Below, in pieces: positions 27,159 to 35,637 of a DNA stretch of 64,000 nucleotides; the stretch's first letter is position 1; each line of letters starts with the position of its first letter. Under the pieces are notes generated by a model that did no database searches, was not told the origin of the DNA, and saw nothing but the letters and a program-made list of their open reading frames with translations. Location: the NCBI RefSeq assembly GCF_000739085.1, contig NZ_CP009110.1, forward strand, positions 3,720,001-3,784,000. Reading direction: 5' to 3'. Made by a program: the position numbers and the translations under genes. This DNA comes from Amycolatopsis methanolica 239. Its GTDB lineage: Bacteria; Actinomycetota; Actinomycetes; Mycobacteriales; Pseudonocardiaceae.

Positions 27159-27970
27159 CAGAACTCCTTGATCATCGTGTTGTGCAGCTCACCGACGCCC
27201 TCGACGCGCGTGACCACCTTCGAGCCTTCGGCGAGGTAACGCGGAGGCTTGCGGGCGTGCCCCACGCCGCCGGGCGTGCCGGTGGCGATGAGGTCGCCGG
27301 GGACCAGCGTGACGATCTGCGAGATGTAGGCGACCAGGGCCGCCGCGTCGAACACCAGGTCGCCGGTGTCAGCCTTCTGGACGATGTCACCGTCGACGGT
27401 GCAGCTGATCTCACCGGGCCGGGCATCGGTCACCAGCCACGGTCCGACCGGGGTGCTGCGTTCGAACGTCTTGCCCTGCAGCCACTCCACCGACCGGTAC
27501 TGGAAGTCGCGGGCGGTCACGTCGTTGACGACGGTGTACCCGGCGATCGCGGCGGCGGCCTTTTCCGGGCTCGCGTGCCGGACTTCGGCACCGATCACCA
27601 CGCCGAGCTCGGCCTCCCAGTCCACCTGCTCGGAACCGGCGGGCAGCACCACCGGGTCGTTGGCCCCGACCAGGGCGCGAGCGAACTTGGCGAACAGCGC
27701 CGGGTAGGCCGGCAGCTCGCGCCCCATCTCCAAGATGTGGGTGCGGTAGTTCAGCCCGACGCAGAAGATCTTCTCCGGTCGCGGAACCACCGGGGCGTAG
27801 TCGAGCCCGTCCAGGTCGTGGCGCGGCCCGTCGGCCTTCTCCGCGAGTGCCTTCCAGCCCGGCCGGTTCAGAAAGGCACCCAGGTCGGGCGCGCCGAGCT
27901 CCACGGCCACGTCGGCGTCGACCCGCACGGCGGCGGTGCCGGTCTCGGTGCGAATGGTCGCGAGCTTCAC
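27158..27970 (-). CDS. Fumarylacetoacetate hydrolase-family enzyme (fumaryl-/maleylpyruvate hydrolase)
   Basis: A 270-residue FAH-family hydrolase: KIFCVGLNYRTHILEMG, VDWEAELGVVIGAE (metal-binding Glu pair), YTVVNDVTARDFQ (metal Asp) and DLIATGTPGGVGHARKPPRYL. After gentisate ring opening to maleylpyruvate, such an enzyme releases pyruvate plus fumarate or maleate. No maleylpyruvate isomerase is visible in the operon, so it may hydrolyse maleylpyruvate directly or the isomerase is elsewhere. GTG 27970 overlaps the dioxygenase stop. Confidence 0.87.
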   Translation of the reverse strand: MKLATIRTETGTAAVRVDADVAVELGAPDLGAFLNRPGWKALAEKADGPRHDLDGLDYAPVVPRPEKIFCVGLNYRTHILEMGRELPAYPALFAKFARALVGANDPVVLPAGSEQVDWEAELGVVIGAEVRHASPEKAAAAIAGYTVVNDVTARDFQYRSVEWLQGKTFERSTPVGPWLVTDARPGEISCTVDGDIVQKADTGDLVFDAAALVAYISQIVTLVPGDLIATGTPGGVGHARKPPRYLAEGSKVVTRVEGVGELHNTMIKEF

Positions 27971-29052
27971 GCGGTGATGTCCTCTCGGGCAGTGCGGCCG
28001 AGGCGCAGCGCCTCGAACACGGGGTCGTCGGAGAAACGGAAGGCGTCCAGCCCGGCCTCGCTGTCGAAGGACAGCGGCGCCCAGGACGGGACGGCGAACA
28101 GGTCACCCTTGCCCACCTCGTAGCGCTCGGGACCGACGGTCACGACGCCCGAACCTTCGAACACCTGCCACACGGCCGAACCCGCGGTACGGACCGCCGC
28201 AGTCCGGGTGCCCGCGCGCAACCGGTGCATTTCACAGCGGATCGTGGACAAGCAGTCCCCCGCGGTGGCTGGATTGGTGAAACGAACGACAGCGTGCCCG
28301 GGTTCGACAACGCCAGGGTGGCCCTCGTCCTCGAGCTCCAGCTGCGCGCGCAGCGCGGCGTCAGTGTGCTCCCAGCGGTAAGCCATCAGCGGGGACGCCT
28401 TCGGAGCGGGTGCGCCGACCGGGGTCAGGCCGGGGTGGCCCCACAGCCGCTCGTTGCGCGAGGCCCGGGGGGTCTCCTTCGTGGACAGTTCGTCGGGACC
28501 GAACTCGAAGAAGCCGGCGTCGAGGTAACGCACGAGCGGGATGTCCAGCCCGTCGATCCACGCCATCGGCTTGTCCGTGGTGTTGTGGTGCTCGTGGAAG
28601 TGCATGCCCGGGGTCAGCAGCAGGTCACCCCGCCGCATCGCGACCGGATCACCCTCCACGTTGGTCCAGACACCCTCGCCGTCAACCACGAAACGGAACG
28701 CCGTCTGCACATGACGGTGTGCCGGAGCCTCCTCGCGCGGGCCGAGGTACTGGATCGCCGCCCACAGTGTCGGAGTGGCGTACGGAGTGCCGGGCAGCCC
28801 CGGGTTGGTCAGGGCGATCGCGCGACGCTCTCCGCCGCGCCCGACCGGGACGAGCTCGCCCGCCCGTTCGGCCAGCGGCAGCAGTGTCGACCAGCGCCAC
28901 AGCGCAGGCACCGCGTCCGGCCGCGGGGTGGTCGGCATAAGACCGCCGATCTGCGTCCACAGCGGAGTCATGCTCGCCGCATCGAAGGCGGCGTACAGCT
29001 CGTCGAGCTGCGCCTGCTCCTCCGGGGTGATCTCCGGAACGGTCGAGGTCAT
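27967..29052 (-). CDS. sdgD: Gentisate 1,2-dioxygenase (bicupin)
   Basis: A 361-residue bicupin ring-cleavage dioxygenase. The first cupin has EEAPAHRHVQTAFRFVVDGEGV (HxH-type iron site) and TPGMHFHEHHN; the C-terminal cupin ends VFEGSGVVTVGPERYEVGKGDLFAVPSWAPLSF. Gentisate is cleaved between the carboxyl- and hydroxyl-bearing carbons to maleylpyruvate. ATG 29052 has GGAGGA nine bases upstream. The gene anchors the interpretation of the operon as gentisate-forming. Confidence 0.9.
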   Translation of the reverse strand: MTSTVPEITPEEQAQLDELYAAFDAASMTPLWTQIGGLMPTTPRPDAVPALWRWSTLLPLAERAGELVPVGRGGERRAIALTNPGLPGTPYATPTLWAAIQYLGPREEAPAHRHVQTAFRFVVDGEGVWTNVEGDPVAMRRGDLLLTPGMHFHEHHNTTDKPMAWIDGLDIPLVRYLDAGFFEFGPDELSTKETPRASRNERLWGHPGLTPVGAPAPKASPLMAYRWEHTDAALRAQLELEDEGHPGVVEPGHAVVRFTNPATAGDCLSTIRCEMHRLRAGTRTAAVRTAGSAVWQVFEGSGVVTVGPERYEVGKGDLFAVPSWAPLSFDSEAGLDAFRFSDDPVFEALRLGRTAREDITA

Positions 29053-29080
29053 GTCGTCGATTCCTCCTTCGTCAGGCCCG

Positions 29081-29890
29081 TCACCGGCCGATGGCGCCGC
29101 GCACGACCGCGGCGAATCCGACCGGGTCGACGAGGTGCGCGAAGTGGTCCAGACCAGGCAGCTCAGTGATCCCCGAGCGGGGCAGCACACCGGTAAGCGC
29201 GTGCGCCGACTCGAAGAGGAACGGCGTGGTGGCCGTGCCCGCGATCAGGTGGACCGGTGTCGTGATGGCGCCGTAGTGGGTGAGGTCGTCGCCGAGGCTG
29301 TCGATCTGCTCGAGCTCCCGAACCCAGCTCGGGGTGAGCGGCACCGCCGACTCCCACAGCGGCGTCCGCCGGATCTCGGGGACGGCCTCGGCGGGCACCC
29401 GGACGAAGTTGACCAGCGCGAACTCCAGGGCCGCCTCCAGGTCTCCGGCCTCGACCAGCGTGCGATAGGTGGCCAGGCCCGCCCCGGCGACCGGCCCGTC
29501 CACCGCGAGCGGCGGTTCGAACAGCAGCAGCGTGCCGTCGACCCCGTGGGTCTCGGCGTAGGCCAGCGTGCAGAGCGCGCCGTAGGAGTGCCCGAGCAAG
29601 TGCGCGCCCGGACCGGCGATCGCCATCATCGCCGCGATATCGGCGACCTCGGCCGCCAGGTCGTACGCCGCGGTGTCGCCGCTGCGCCCGCGGCCCCGCC
29701 GGTCGTGGACGTAGCAGGTGAAGTGCCCGGCCAGGTGCTCGGTGGCCGGGATCCACTGGTCCGAAGTGGAGATGCTGCCGTGAGTGATGACGAGCGCGGG
29801 CCCGGACCCACGCCGGAAGTAGCCGAGGGCCGTGCCGTCCGCCGAGGTCGTCTGGCCGTGGGTGATGCCGGCCGGGGCAGTCGAGGTCAT
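29081..29890 (-). CDS. Alpha/beta-fold hydrolase (possible aryl-CoA thioesterase)
   Basis: A 269-residue alpha/beta hydrolase: LVITHGSISTSDQW (oxyanion region), LLGHSYGALCTLAYAE (nucleophile Ser in GHSYG) and ELPGLDHFAHLVDP (catalytic His). Position between the transporter and gentisate dioxygenase genes suggests hydrolysis of a pathway intermediate. Gentisyl-CoA needs a thioesterase before ring cleavage, and this is the only candidate in the operon; ester hydrolysis of a salicylate ester is the alternative. ATG overlaps the MFS stop (ATGA). Confidence 0.85.
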   Translation of the reverse strand: MTSTAPAGITHGQTTSADGTALGYFRRGSGPALVITHGSISTSDQWIPATEHLAGHFTCYVHDRRGRGRSGDTAAYDLAAEVADIAAMMAIAGPGAHLLGHSYGALCTLAYAETHGVDGTLLLFEPPLAVDGPVAGAGLATYRTLVEAGDLEAALEFALVNFVRVPAEAVPEIRRTPLWESAVPLTPSWVRELEQIDSLGDDLTHYGAITTPVHLIAGTATTPFLFESAHALTGVLPRSGITELPGLDHFAHLVDPVGFAAVVRGAIGR

Positions 29891-31218
29891 GTCGTCTCCG
29901 TTCGCACAGTCAGTTCACTCGCCGTGGTGGCGGTGCGGCGCCGCAGCGCACGCGGGATGAGGCCGATCAGCAGCGCGCCCGCCAGCGCGGGCACCGCGAA
30001 GCCGTAGAAGTTCCACTCGAAGCCGATGCCCGAGGCCAGCACCCAGCCGCCGAACAGCGGGCCCACGATCGCGCCGGCCCGGCCCACCCCGAGCGCCCAG
30101 CCCAGGGCCGTGGCCCGGACCGGGGCCGGGTAGTGCACGGCCACGAACCCGTTCACCAGGATCTGCGTGCCGACGCTGCCCAGGCCCGCAACACCCACCG
30201 CCGCGAACAGCACCGCCTCGTTTACGCGTTGGCTCAGCACCAGCAGGCACACCGTGGCGAGCAGGAACGCCGACACGGTCACGGGTTTGGGGCCGAACCG
30301 GTCGGCCAGCAGGGACGCCAGCACGCCGCCCACGATCGCGCCGAGGTTGAGCACCAGCAGGAAGGCCAGCGCCGAGCCCAGGGGGTAGCCGGCCTGGCGC
30401 ATCAGCTGCGGCAGCCAGGTGTTGAGCCCGTAGACCAGCAACAGTCCGCAGAAGCTCGCGGCGCCGAACAGCAGCGTCGCCGTCAGGGAGCCCCGCTGGA
30501 ACAACGTTCGAGGCCCGGCCGAAACCCGCGGGGTGGCAACGCTCAGCTCAGCGCGGACCGCGTCGAGGTCGACGCCGTAGCGCCGGGCCTGGATCAGCGC
30601 GTCGCCGTCGCGGCCCTTCGCCAGCAGGTAGCTCACCGATTCGGGCAGGAACCGCCAGGCCAGCGGCAGCACGATCAACAGCGGCGCGGCGCCGATCGCC
30701 ATCAGCGGCCGCCACCCGTGGTCGGCGGCCAGCGCCAGGGCGCACACCGCGGCGAGCACGCCGCCGACCGAGTAGCCGACGAACATCAGCGCGTTGTACA
30801 GCTGCCGCCGCCCTCGGGGCGCGTACTCGACAGTCAGCGCGATCGCGCTGGGGATGACGCCGCCCAGCCCGAGCCCGGCCAGGAAGCGGAACAGCCCAAG
30901 CAGTCCGGCGTTGGGGGCCAGCGCGCAGGCCACCATCATCACCGAGAACCAGGTGATGCCGGCCAGCATGATCCGGCGGCGGCCGGCCTGGTCGGTGAGC
31001 GCGCCAGCGCCCAGCGCACCGATCAGCATGCCCATCAGGGCGTAACTGCCGATGGCGCCGGCCTGCGCCGGCCCCAGGGACCAGCCCGGCTCGGCGAGGA
31101 GGCTCGGCACCGCCGAGCCGTAGACGATGAGGTCGTAGCCGTCGAAGACGATCGTGAGAAAACACAGACCCACGACGACCAGACCGGATCGATGAGGCGT
31201 GTCAGTCGGCACTGACAT
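29887..31218 (-). CDS. MFS aromatic-acid:H+ symporter (AAHS-like)
   Basis: About 443 residues, 12 helices. LCFLTIVFDGYDLIVYGSAVPSLL in helix 1 carries the D-G-x-D motif characteristic of AAHS carriers such as PcaK, BenK and GenK; TDQAGRRRIMLAG and ADRFGPKPVTV are the two A-motif loops. It likely imports salicylate or gentisate as first gene of the catabolic operon after paaX. ATG 31218 is used; upstream in-frame GTG codons are possible. Confidence 0.88.
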   Translation of the reverse strand: MSVPTDTPHRSGLVVVGLCFLTIVFDGYDLIVYGSAVPSLLAEPGWSLGPAQAGAIGSYALMGMLIGALGAGALTDQAGRRRIMLAGITWFSVMMVACALAPNAGLLGLFRFLAGLGLGGVIPSAIALTVEYAPRGRRQLYNALMFVGYSVGGVLAAVCALALAADHGWRPLMAIGAAPLLIVLPLAWRFLPESVSYLLAKGRDGDALIQARRYGVDLDAVRAELSVATPRVSAGPRTLFQRGSLTATLLFGAASFCGLLLVYGLNTWLPQLMRQAGYPLGSALAFLLVLNLGAIVGGVLASLLADRFGPKPVTVSAFLLATVCLLVLSQRVNEAVLFAAVGVAGLGSVGTQILVNGFVAVHYPAPVRATALGWALGVGRAGAIVGPLFGGWVLASGIGFEWNFYGFAVPALAGALLIGLIPRALRRRTATTASELTVRTETT

Positions 31219-31272
31219 GAGCACCACGCTCCTCGTTGAACCCGTACGACGCCGCTTCAGCGGCACCGGGCT

Positions 31273-31290
31273 CAACATACAACATACAAC
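31273..31290. promoter_or_regulatory. CAACATA direct repeat between paaX-like gene and transporter
   Basis: The otherwise GC-rich 104-bp gap holds CAACATACAACATACAAC, two tandem copies of CAACATA. On the transcribed strand this reads as two TATGTTG units. The same ACATACA/TGTATGT word recurs just upstream of the PaaX-type gene, suggesting a shared operator. Inference from repetition and base composition only. Confidence 0.4.
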
Positions 31291-31322
31291 CGACGAACGT
31301 CTAGAAACTGGCACGCATCACG

Positions 31323-32147
31323 TCAGCCCGGCTGCTCGACCACGACCCTGTCGGTGCCCAGCAGCTCGTCCACGTAGGCCTCGGCGGCACCCCGGAGCAG
31401 GCCGTGCGCCTCCAGGAACACCTCGTGGGCCTGCCGGCCGCGCCAGCCTTCGGGCAGCAGCTCCGGCGGCAGATCCGGGTCGCGGAACGGGAAGCGCCGG
31501 TAGTCGTGCACCAGCCGCATGCGCTCGGTCAGCGCGTGCCGACCGGTCAGGTTTCCCGAGCGGTACCGGCCCAGCCGGGGGCGGTACCGCCGCAGGAGCT
31601 CCGCGTAGTCCCGGTCCAGCTCGCCCAGCTCCCAGGCCCGCGCGGCGATGTCCCGGTCCTCCTCCAGGCCGGCCGATCGCGACCGGAAGATGTCCAGACG
31701 CACCGAAGGCTCGTCGGCGAAGGCCTCGCGGATGCGCGGCGCCCTGTCGTGCGGGCTCACCCAGACCGACGCGGACAGCGGGCCGAACCCGAACCACGCG
31801 AGCTTCTTGCGCAGCTGCTCACGCACCGCGCGCTCGGACTCCGGCACCGAATACAGCACCATGTGCCACTGCCCGTCCCACGGGCCACGCGCCCGGTCGA
31901 AGATGCGATCGCGGCCCTCGTCCAGCAGTTCCCACGCGGCGCCCGTCAGCTCGTAGACGGTCTCGCGCCCCTCCTTCCGACTGCTCAGCCACCCCTCCTT
32001 GCGCAGCCGGGCCGCCACCACGCGCACCGTGGGCTCCGGGACGTCGAAGCACGCCATCAGGGCGACCAGGTGCCGCAGGCGCACCTCCCCGCCCCGGTAG
32101 CGCAAGTAGTCGCCGAACAGGTCGAACACCAATGACCGTGCCTTCAC
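31323..32147 (-). CDS. PaaX-family transcriptional regulator
   Basis: A 274-residue PaaX-type repressor: SLVFDLFGDYLRYRGGEVRL and VRVVAARLRKEGWLSSRKEGR form the N-terminal winged helix, followed by the PaaX central domain (DGQWHMVLYSVPESER, LSASVWVSPHDRAP) and the C-terminal domain (LTERMRLVHDYRRFPFRDPDLPPELLPEGW, a strong family signature). Members bind aryl-CoA thioesters as inducers, which fits an operon working through salicylyl-CoA. GTG 32147 has GGAGG eight bases upstream. It lies upstream of, and in line with, the operon it probably controls. Confidence 0.9.
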   Translation of the reverse strand: MKARSLVFDLFGDYLRYRGGEVRLRHLVALMACFDVPEPTVRVVAARLRKEGWLSSRKEGRETVYELTGAAWELLDEGRDRIFDRARGPWDGQWHMVLYSVPESERAVREQLRKKLAWFGFGPLSASVWVSPHDRAPRIREAFADEPSVRLDIFRSRSAGLEEDRDIAARAWELGELDRDYAELLRRYRPRLGRYRSGNLTGRHALTERMRLVHDYRRFPFRDPDLPPELLPEGWRGRQAHEVFLEAHGLLRGAAEAYVDELLGTDRVVVEQPG

Positions 32148-32221
32148 AAGCCACCTCCGGAAACCATCCGCCCGATGTGCCAGCCATACCACGCACACGA
32201 TGCACTTCGCGCGCGGCCGAC

Positions 32222-32234
32222 GCATGTATGTCAC
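32222..32234. promoter_or_regulatory. Possible second PaaX operator half (GCATGTATGTCAC)
   Basis: This AT-richer segment, 75-87 bp upstream of the PaaX-type start, contains TGTATGT, the reverse complement of ACATACA found in the paaX-transporter gap. Autoregulation through the same protein would explain both. Confidence 0.3.
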
Positions 32235-32257
32235 AAAAGTACCGCCCGGAACGACAG

Positions 32258-32286
32258 AAGGTCACCACCGCGACGGTGGTGACCTT
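32258..32286. terminator. Hairpin terminator downstream of the secreted hydrolase gene
   Basis: A perfect 13-bp inverted repeat, AAGGTCACCACCG / CGGTGGTGACCTT, with a 3-base loop, begins 14 bases past the hydrolase stop codon in the direction of its transcription. There is no uninterrupted U-tract, as is common in actinobacteria. Confidence 0.75.
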
Positions 32287-32300
32287 CCGGGCCGGGCGCG

Positions 32301-34745
32301 TCAGAGGAGCGGAAGCTCGACCGGGCCGAACGGGACGAGCGGGTCCTTCGTGGTCGGCGGCAGCGGCAGTGGTGGCAGTACACCGGACAACGGCAGATTC
32401 GGCACCTGCGGCAGCTCCGAGGTCGTGTCCGTGGCGCCCTGATCGGACCGCTGCGCGGCCGGGGCCGCGCCCGGGCAGCCGAGCAACGTGACCTCCAGCG
32501 GACCGTCACTGGTGATGTTCAGCGTCGCGTCGCAGTCCACTTCGGCCGCGGCGGGATCGACGGTGACCGAGCGGATGTTGGTCGCCGTGATGTCCAGGAC
32601 GTTCGCCTCGGCTCGATCCGCACCCTCCGGCAGGTGACGGTACTCCCGAACGTAGGGGTTGACCGGGGCCGTGGTGCCGGAGGTCGCGCCGATCGACGTC
32701 TTCTGCGCCGGCCCCGCCGCGTCCGCCCGGCCGAAACCGTGCGAGACGACGTCGATCATGCCGAGCGCGCCGTCGGTGCTGCGCGTCTGGATGCCGGACA
32801 GCCAGTAGGCCTTGTCGCCGACCAAGCCGGAGGCGGGGTCGTCCATCTTCGGGTTGCGCACGTAGGTGACGTGCGACGGTGCGCCCGGGCCGGATCCGTC
32901 GCCGAGCCATCGGGTCAGCACGTCCCAGGTGCCGCTGTTGCACTGAACCATGTGCTCGGCGGAGAGACCGAGCCAGCTGATGAACTCGTAGTCGTAGAAG
33001 TCCCCTGCCGCATACGCGTCGCCCCGCGCACGAGTGATCGGGTACGGGATGAAGTCGTCGTTGCCCCCTGCCCACTCCATGACCGGCTGGTTGCGCCGCG
33101 ACGGCAGCAGCGGGGTGAGCTCCGAGCCCGCCTCGTGCTGGGTGATCGTGTCCACCGACAGCGTGTCCGCGATCCCGTTGACCCCGGGAAACGACGGCGC
33201 CCGGTCGAGGCCGTCGCAGATGAAGGCCTTGCTGAACGCGTCCGGGAACTGCAGGGCCAGCTTGTTCGCGCTGTAGGCGCCACTGGAGAAGCCGGCCATC
33301 ACTCGCCGGGCCGGGTCGAGCCGGTAGTGCGCGGCGGCGTCGGCGATGCTTTCGAACACGCTCGCGCCCATCTGCCCGTAGGCCCAGTTGTCCGCGCCAC
33401 GCGCGTCGACGGCGATCACGACGGTCGGCGCGTCCGGCCGGTCGCCGACGGCGTGAAACAGGTCCTTGCCGCCGCGCACCTGGTCGCCAGGAGTGAGCGC
33501 GTAGCCGGGCACCCAGGTCAGCGACGTGTACCCGGTCGCCGGGGCCGGTGTCCGGGGCACGTAGATGATGTAGCGCTGCAGGCGCCCGGCGAGGTCGGGC
33601 ACGCAGCCGTCGCGGCAGACCCAGCCGAACTCGCCGCTGACCGTCTCGCCGCCGATCTGGAGTCCGCCCTGCCGGGTGGACGCTCCGGTGGGCGGTTGTC
33701 CGGGTTCTCCCGGCAAACGCCGGCCCTGTGCGGATTCGAAGTGGCTGGCGAAGATGCGCTGGATGTAGCCGTGCGCGGGTACGCCGCCGCGCTGCCCGGT
33801 CATGTCGTCGTCGACGCGGGACGCGAGCTTGGCGAAGTCGACCTCGGCGAAGAACGGGCTCAGGTCCCCCTGGCCGATAGCGGCCAGTTGCAGCCGGTCG
33901 CGCCACGCGCTGTCCATCGGCTCGTCGTAGCGGAACGCGGAGTCGAAGAACGCCGACGGGTTGGCGACACCGACCGGCGCGCCGCCCGGGTGGTCCGGGT
34001 CCGCGGTGGCCCGCGGGACGAGGTAGCGGTCCCCGGCCCGGTCCCACAGACCGGTCGCGGCGGCGACCCGGACCTGCTGCCCGGCCGGGTCGAACGCACC
34101 GTGCGGCACCCGGACCTCGACCTGCCGCCGCGGCACATCGACGCGCACCGGTGCCTCGGCCAGCTTCCGGCCGGTCTCGGCGTCGGTGACGTCCGCGGTG
34201 GCGCCGTGCACGGTGACGAACACCTGCGCAGGCATCACCGTGTTCGCCCCGTGCGGCACCGCCCGCGGCGCCGTCGAGCCGCCGAGTGCGAGGGTGGTGG
34301 CGACCAGTTCGGGGCCGGTCATCGTGTTGTAGGTGATTCGGAAGGCCGTCGAGTCCGCCAGGGGTTTGACCCGCAACTCGATCAGGTCCGCCGCGTTGGC
34401 GCGGTACGCGGGGTCGTCCGGGTAGGTGTAGTTGCGGAGCATGGTGTTGGCGGGCCAGCTGTACTCGGGCCCGCCGCCGTGGTCGTCCCACGGGCAGCCC
34501 TGGTAAAGGAACTCCCCTTCGCGGTACGCGCTGCTCATGCAGACTTCCGTGGGCTGCGCCCGCCAGATGCCGGCGTTCTCGAACTGCGGTGCCCGCGCGG
34601 GCGGTTCGTTGAGCAGCGCGGGCCCGGTCGGCAGCACCTGCGGTATGGCAGCCGACGCCTGCTGCGCGGCGAGCACACCGCCCGCCACCAGAGCGGCGAC
34701 GAGGACGGGAACACCCACCAGGCGGCGATGCGGTAGGCGGTCCAT
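32301..34745 (-). CDS. Secreted alpha/beta hydrolase, large (814 aa)
   Basis: ATG 34745 with GGAGG eight bases upstream gives a signal peptide: RLPHRRLVGVPVLVAALVAGG, cleaved near QASAA. The N-terminal 350 residues are a beta-rich domain of unknown type. A hydrolase domain follows, with VVIAVDARGADNWAYGQMGASVF and the nucleophile elbow RRVMAGFSSGAYSANKLAL (GFSSG), as in PHB-depolymerase or feruloyl-esterase-like enzymes. The C-terminus is proline-rich (LPLSGVLPPLPLPPTTKDP). Cysteines suggest disulfides (CMSS, QGCPWDD, CRDGCVPD). An exported esterase or depolymerase is likely; substrate unknown. Confidence 0.85.
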   Translation of the reverse strand: MDRLPHRRLVGVPVLVAALVAGGVLAAQQASAAIPQVLPTGPALLNEPPARAPQFENAGIWRAQPTEVCMSSAYREGEFLYQGCPWDDHGGGPEYSWPANTMLRNYTYPDDPAYRANAADLIELRVKPLADSTAFRITYNTMTGPELVATTLALGGSTAPRAVPHGANTVMPAQVFVTVHGATADVTDAETGRKLAEAPVRVDVPRRQVEVRVPHGAFDPAGQQVRVAAATGLWDRAGDRYLVPRATADPDHPGGAPVGVANPSAFFDSAFRYDEPMDSAWRDRLQLAAIGQGDLSPFFAEVDFAKLASRVDDDMTGQRGGVPAHGYIQRIFASHFESAQGRRLPGEPGQPPTGASTRQGGLQIGGETVSGEFGWVCRDGCVPDLAGRLQRYIIYVPRTPAPATGYTSLTWVPGYALTPGDQVRGGKDLFHAVGDRPDAPTVVIAVDARGADNWAYGQMGASVFESIADAAAHYRLDPARRVMAGFSSGAYSANKLALQFPDAFSKAFICDGLDRAPSFPGVNGIADTLSVDTITQHEAGSELTPLLPSRRNQPVMEWAGGNDDFIPYPITRARGDAYAAGDFYDYEFISWLGLSAEHMVQCNSGTWDVLTRWLGDGSGPGAPSHVTYVRNPKMDDPASGLVGDKAYWLSGIQTRSTDGALGMIDVVSHGFGRADAAGPAQKTSIGATSGTTAPVNPYVREYRHLPEGADRAEANVLDITATNIRSVTVDPAAAEVDCDATLNITSDGPLEVTLLGCPGAAPAAQRSDQGATDTTSELPQVPNLPLSGVLPPLPLPPTTKDPLVPFGPVELPLL

Positions 34746-34788
34746 CGGGAAGCCTCCAGCGAAATGTGTCATCTTTGACGCGGCCGTT

Positions 34789-34817
34789 AGTAGATCGCTA
34801 CATAAAAGCTTCGTCAA
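34789..34817 (-). promoter_or_regulatory. Candidate sigma70-type promoter of the secreted hydrolase gene
   Basis: On the minus strand TTGACG (34817-34812) and TCTACT (34794-34789) are separated by exactly 17 bp in a locally AT-rich patch, about 45 bp upstream of the start codon. Confidence 0.5.
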
Positions 34818-35155
34818 GGGGTTAAGCTTCACCGACATGGGTGAACCCTGCGGTGGCGTCCGTCGAACATCCGCGGAGACGGCCGTCGACGTCATGAATC
34901 GAGAGTCAGCTGGACGACGGCTCGGCCCGCAACTCCACACCGACGGCGCAGCCGGCCAACCGGCGGGACAGGAGAGGGCCGTCAGACACCCGTGCTCGCC
35001 GCGGCTTCGCCCGACCGGCGGCGTCCCCGCACCTGCGGCATCGCGTCGAGCAACGGCGGGGAATCGCGCCGTGCGGCAACGACTACCAGACAACCCATCC
35101 CGCCGACCGGCGCGATCTTCGCCGAACACGCCCCTGGCGTTGCCCGCCGCCCGGC
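34818..35155. other. 338-bp gene-free stretch
   Basis: Upstream of the hydrolase promoter and downstream of the frameshifted small gene. Only arginine/proline-rich shadow frames; no motif, RNA or terminator recognised. Confidence 0.4.
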
Positions 35156-35637
35156 TCAGCCGGCCAGCACCTGCGGGGACAGCTGCTTGAGCATCGCGTT
35201 GGTCCACTTCAGCTGGCGCAGTGCGTGCGGGTGGCAGCGGCTCGCCAGGGCCAGCAGGTCGTCGTCCTTGACGGCCTGCGCTCCCTGCGCCAGCAGTTCC
35301 CAGTCCAGCGACACCCGGCACACGCCCGGTGCAAGCGACGCAGGTCGGCCAGCAACAGCACACCCGGCTCGGGCCGTGTGCTGAGCAACTCGCTCACCGC
35401 GGTGCGCACCGGCGCCAGCGGGCCCGATCGCTCGGCGACCTCGGCGCCCAGCTCCAGGCCGTAGGGGCGGCCGGCGTCGGCCAGTGCCCGGACGTGGTCG
35501 CGGGACCAGCGGGCCAGATCGCGGGCGACGTGGTGGATCTCGGGTTCGGCGTGGTGCCGGTCGGACATCTTGAGCAGGTCACGCACCAGCGCCTTCTCGG
35601 CTCGGTGCAGTTCCCGCAGGGCGAGGGCGATCTTCAT
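35156..35637 (-). pseudogene. Small helical partner of molybdopterin oxidoreductase, frameshifted
   Basis: ATG 35637 overlaps the oxidoreductase stop (ATGA). The first about 107 residues (MKIALALRELHRAEKALVRD to LADLRRLHRACAG) are in one frame. One base is missing at the ccc run near 35314-35318, after which the natural continuation (VSLDWELLAQGAQAVKDDDLL to LKQLSPQVLAG) lies in another frame ending at 35156. Restored length would be about 160 residues, all helical, ferritin/DinB-like in appearance but unassigned. Coupling implies a role with the molybdoenzyme. Lesion or sequencing error. Confidence 0.7.

Noticed and set aside
34746-35363. An N-terminal extension of the secreted hydrolase frame
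   Set aside because: The signal peptide, GGAGG site and promoter-like hexamers place the start at 34745; upstream codons are arginine/proline-rich.
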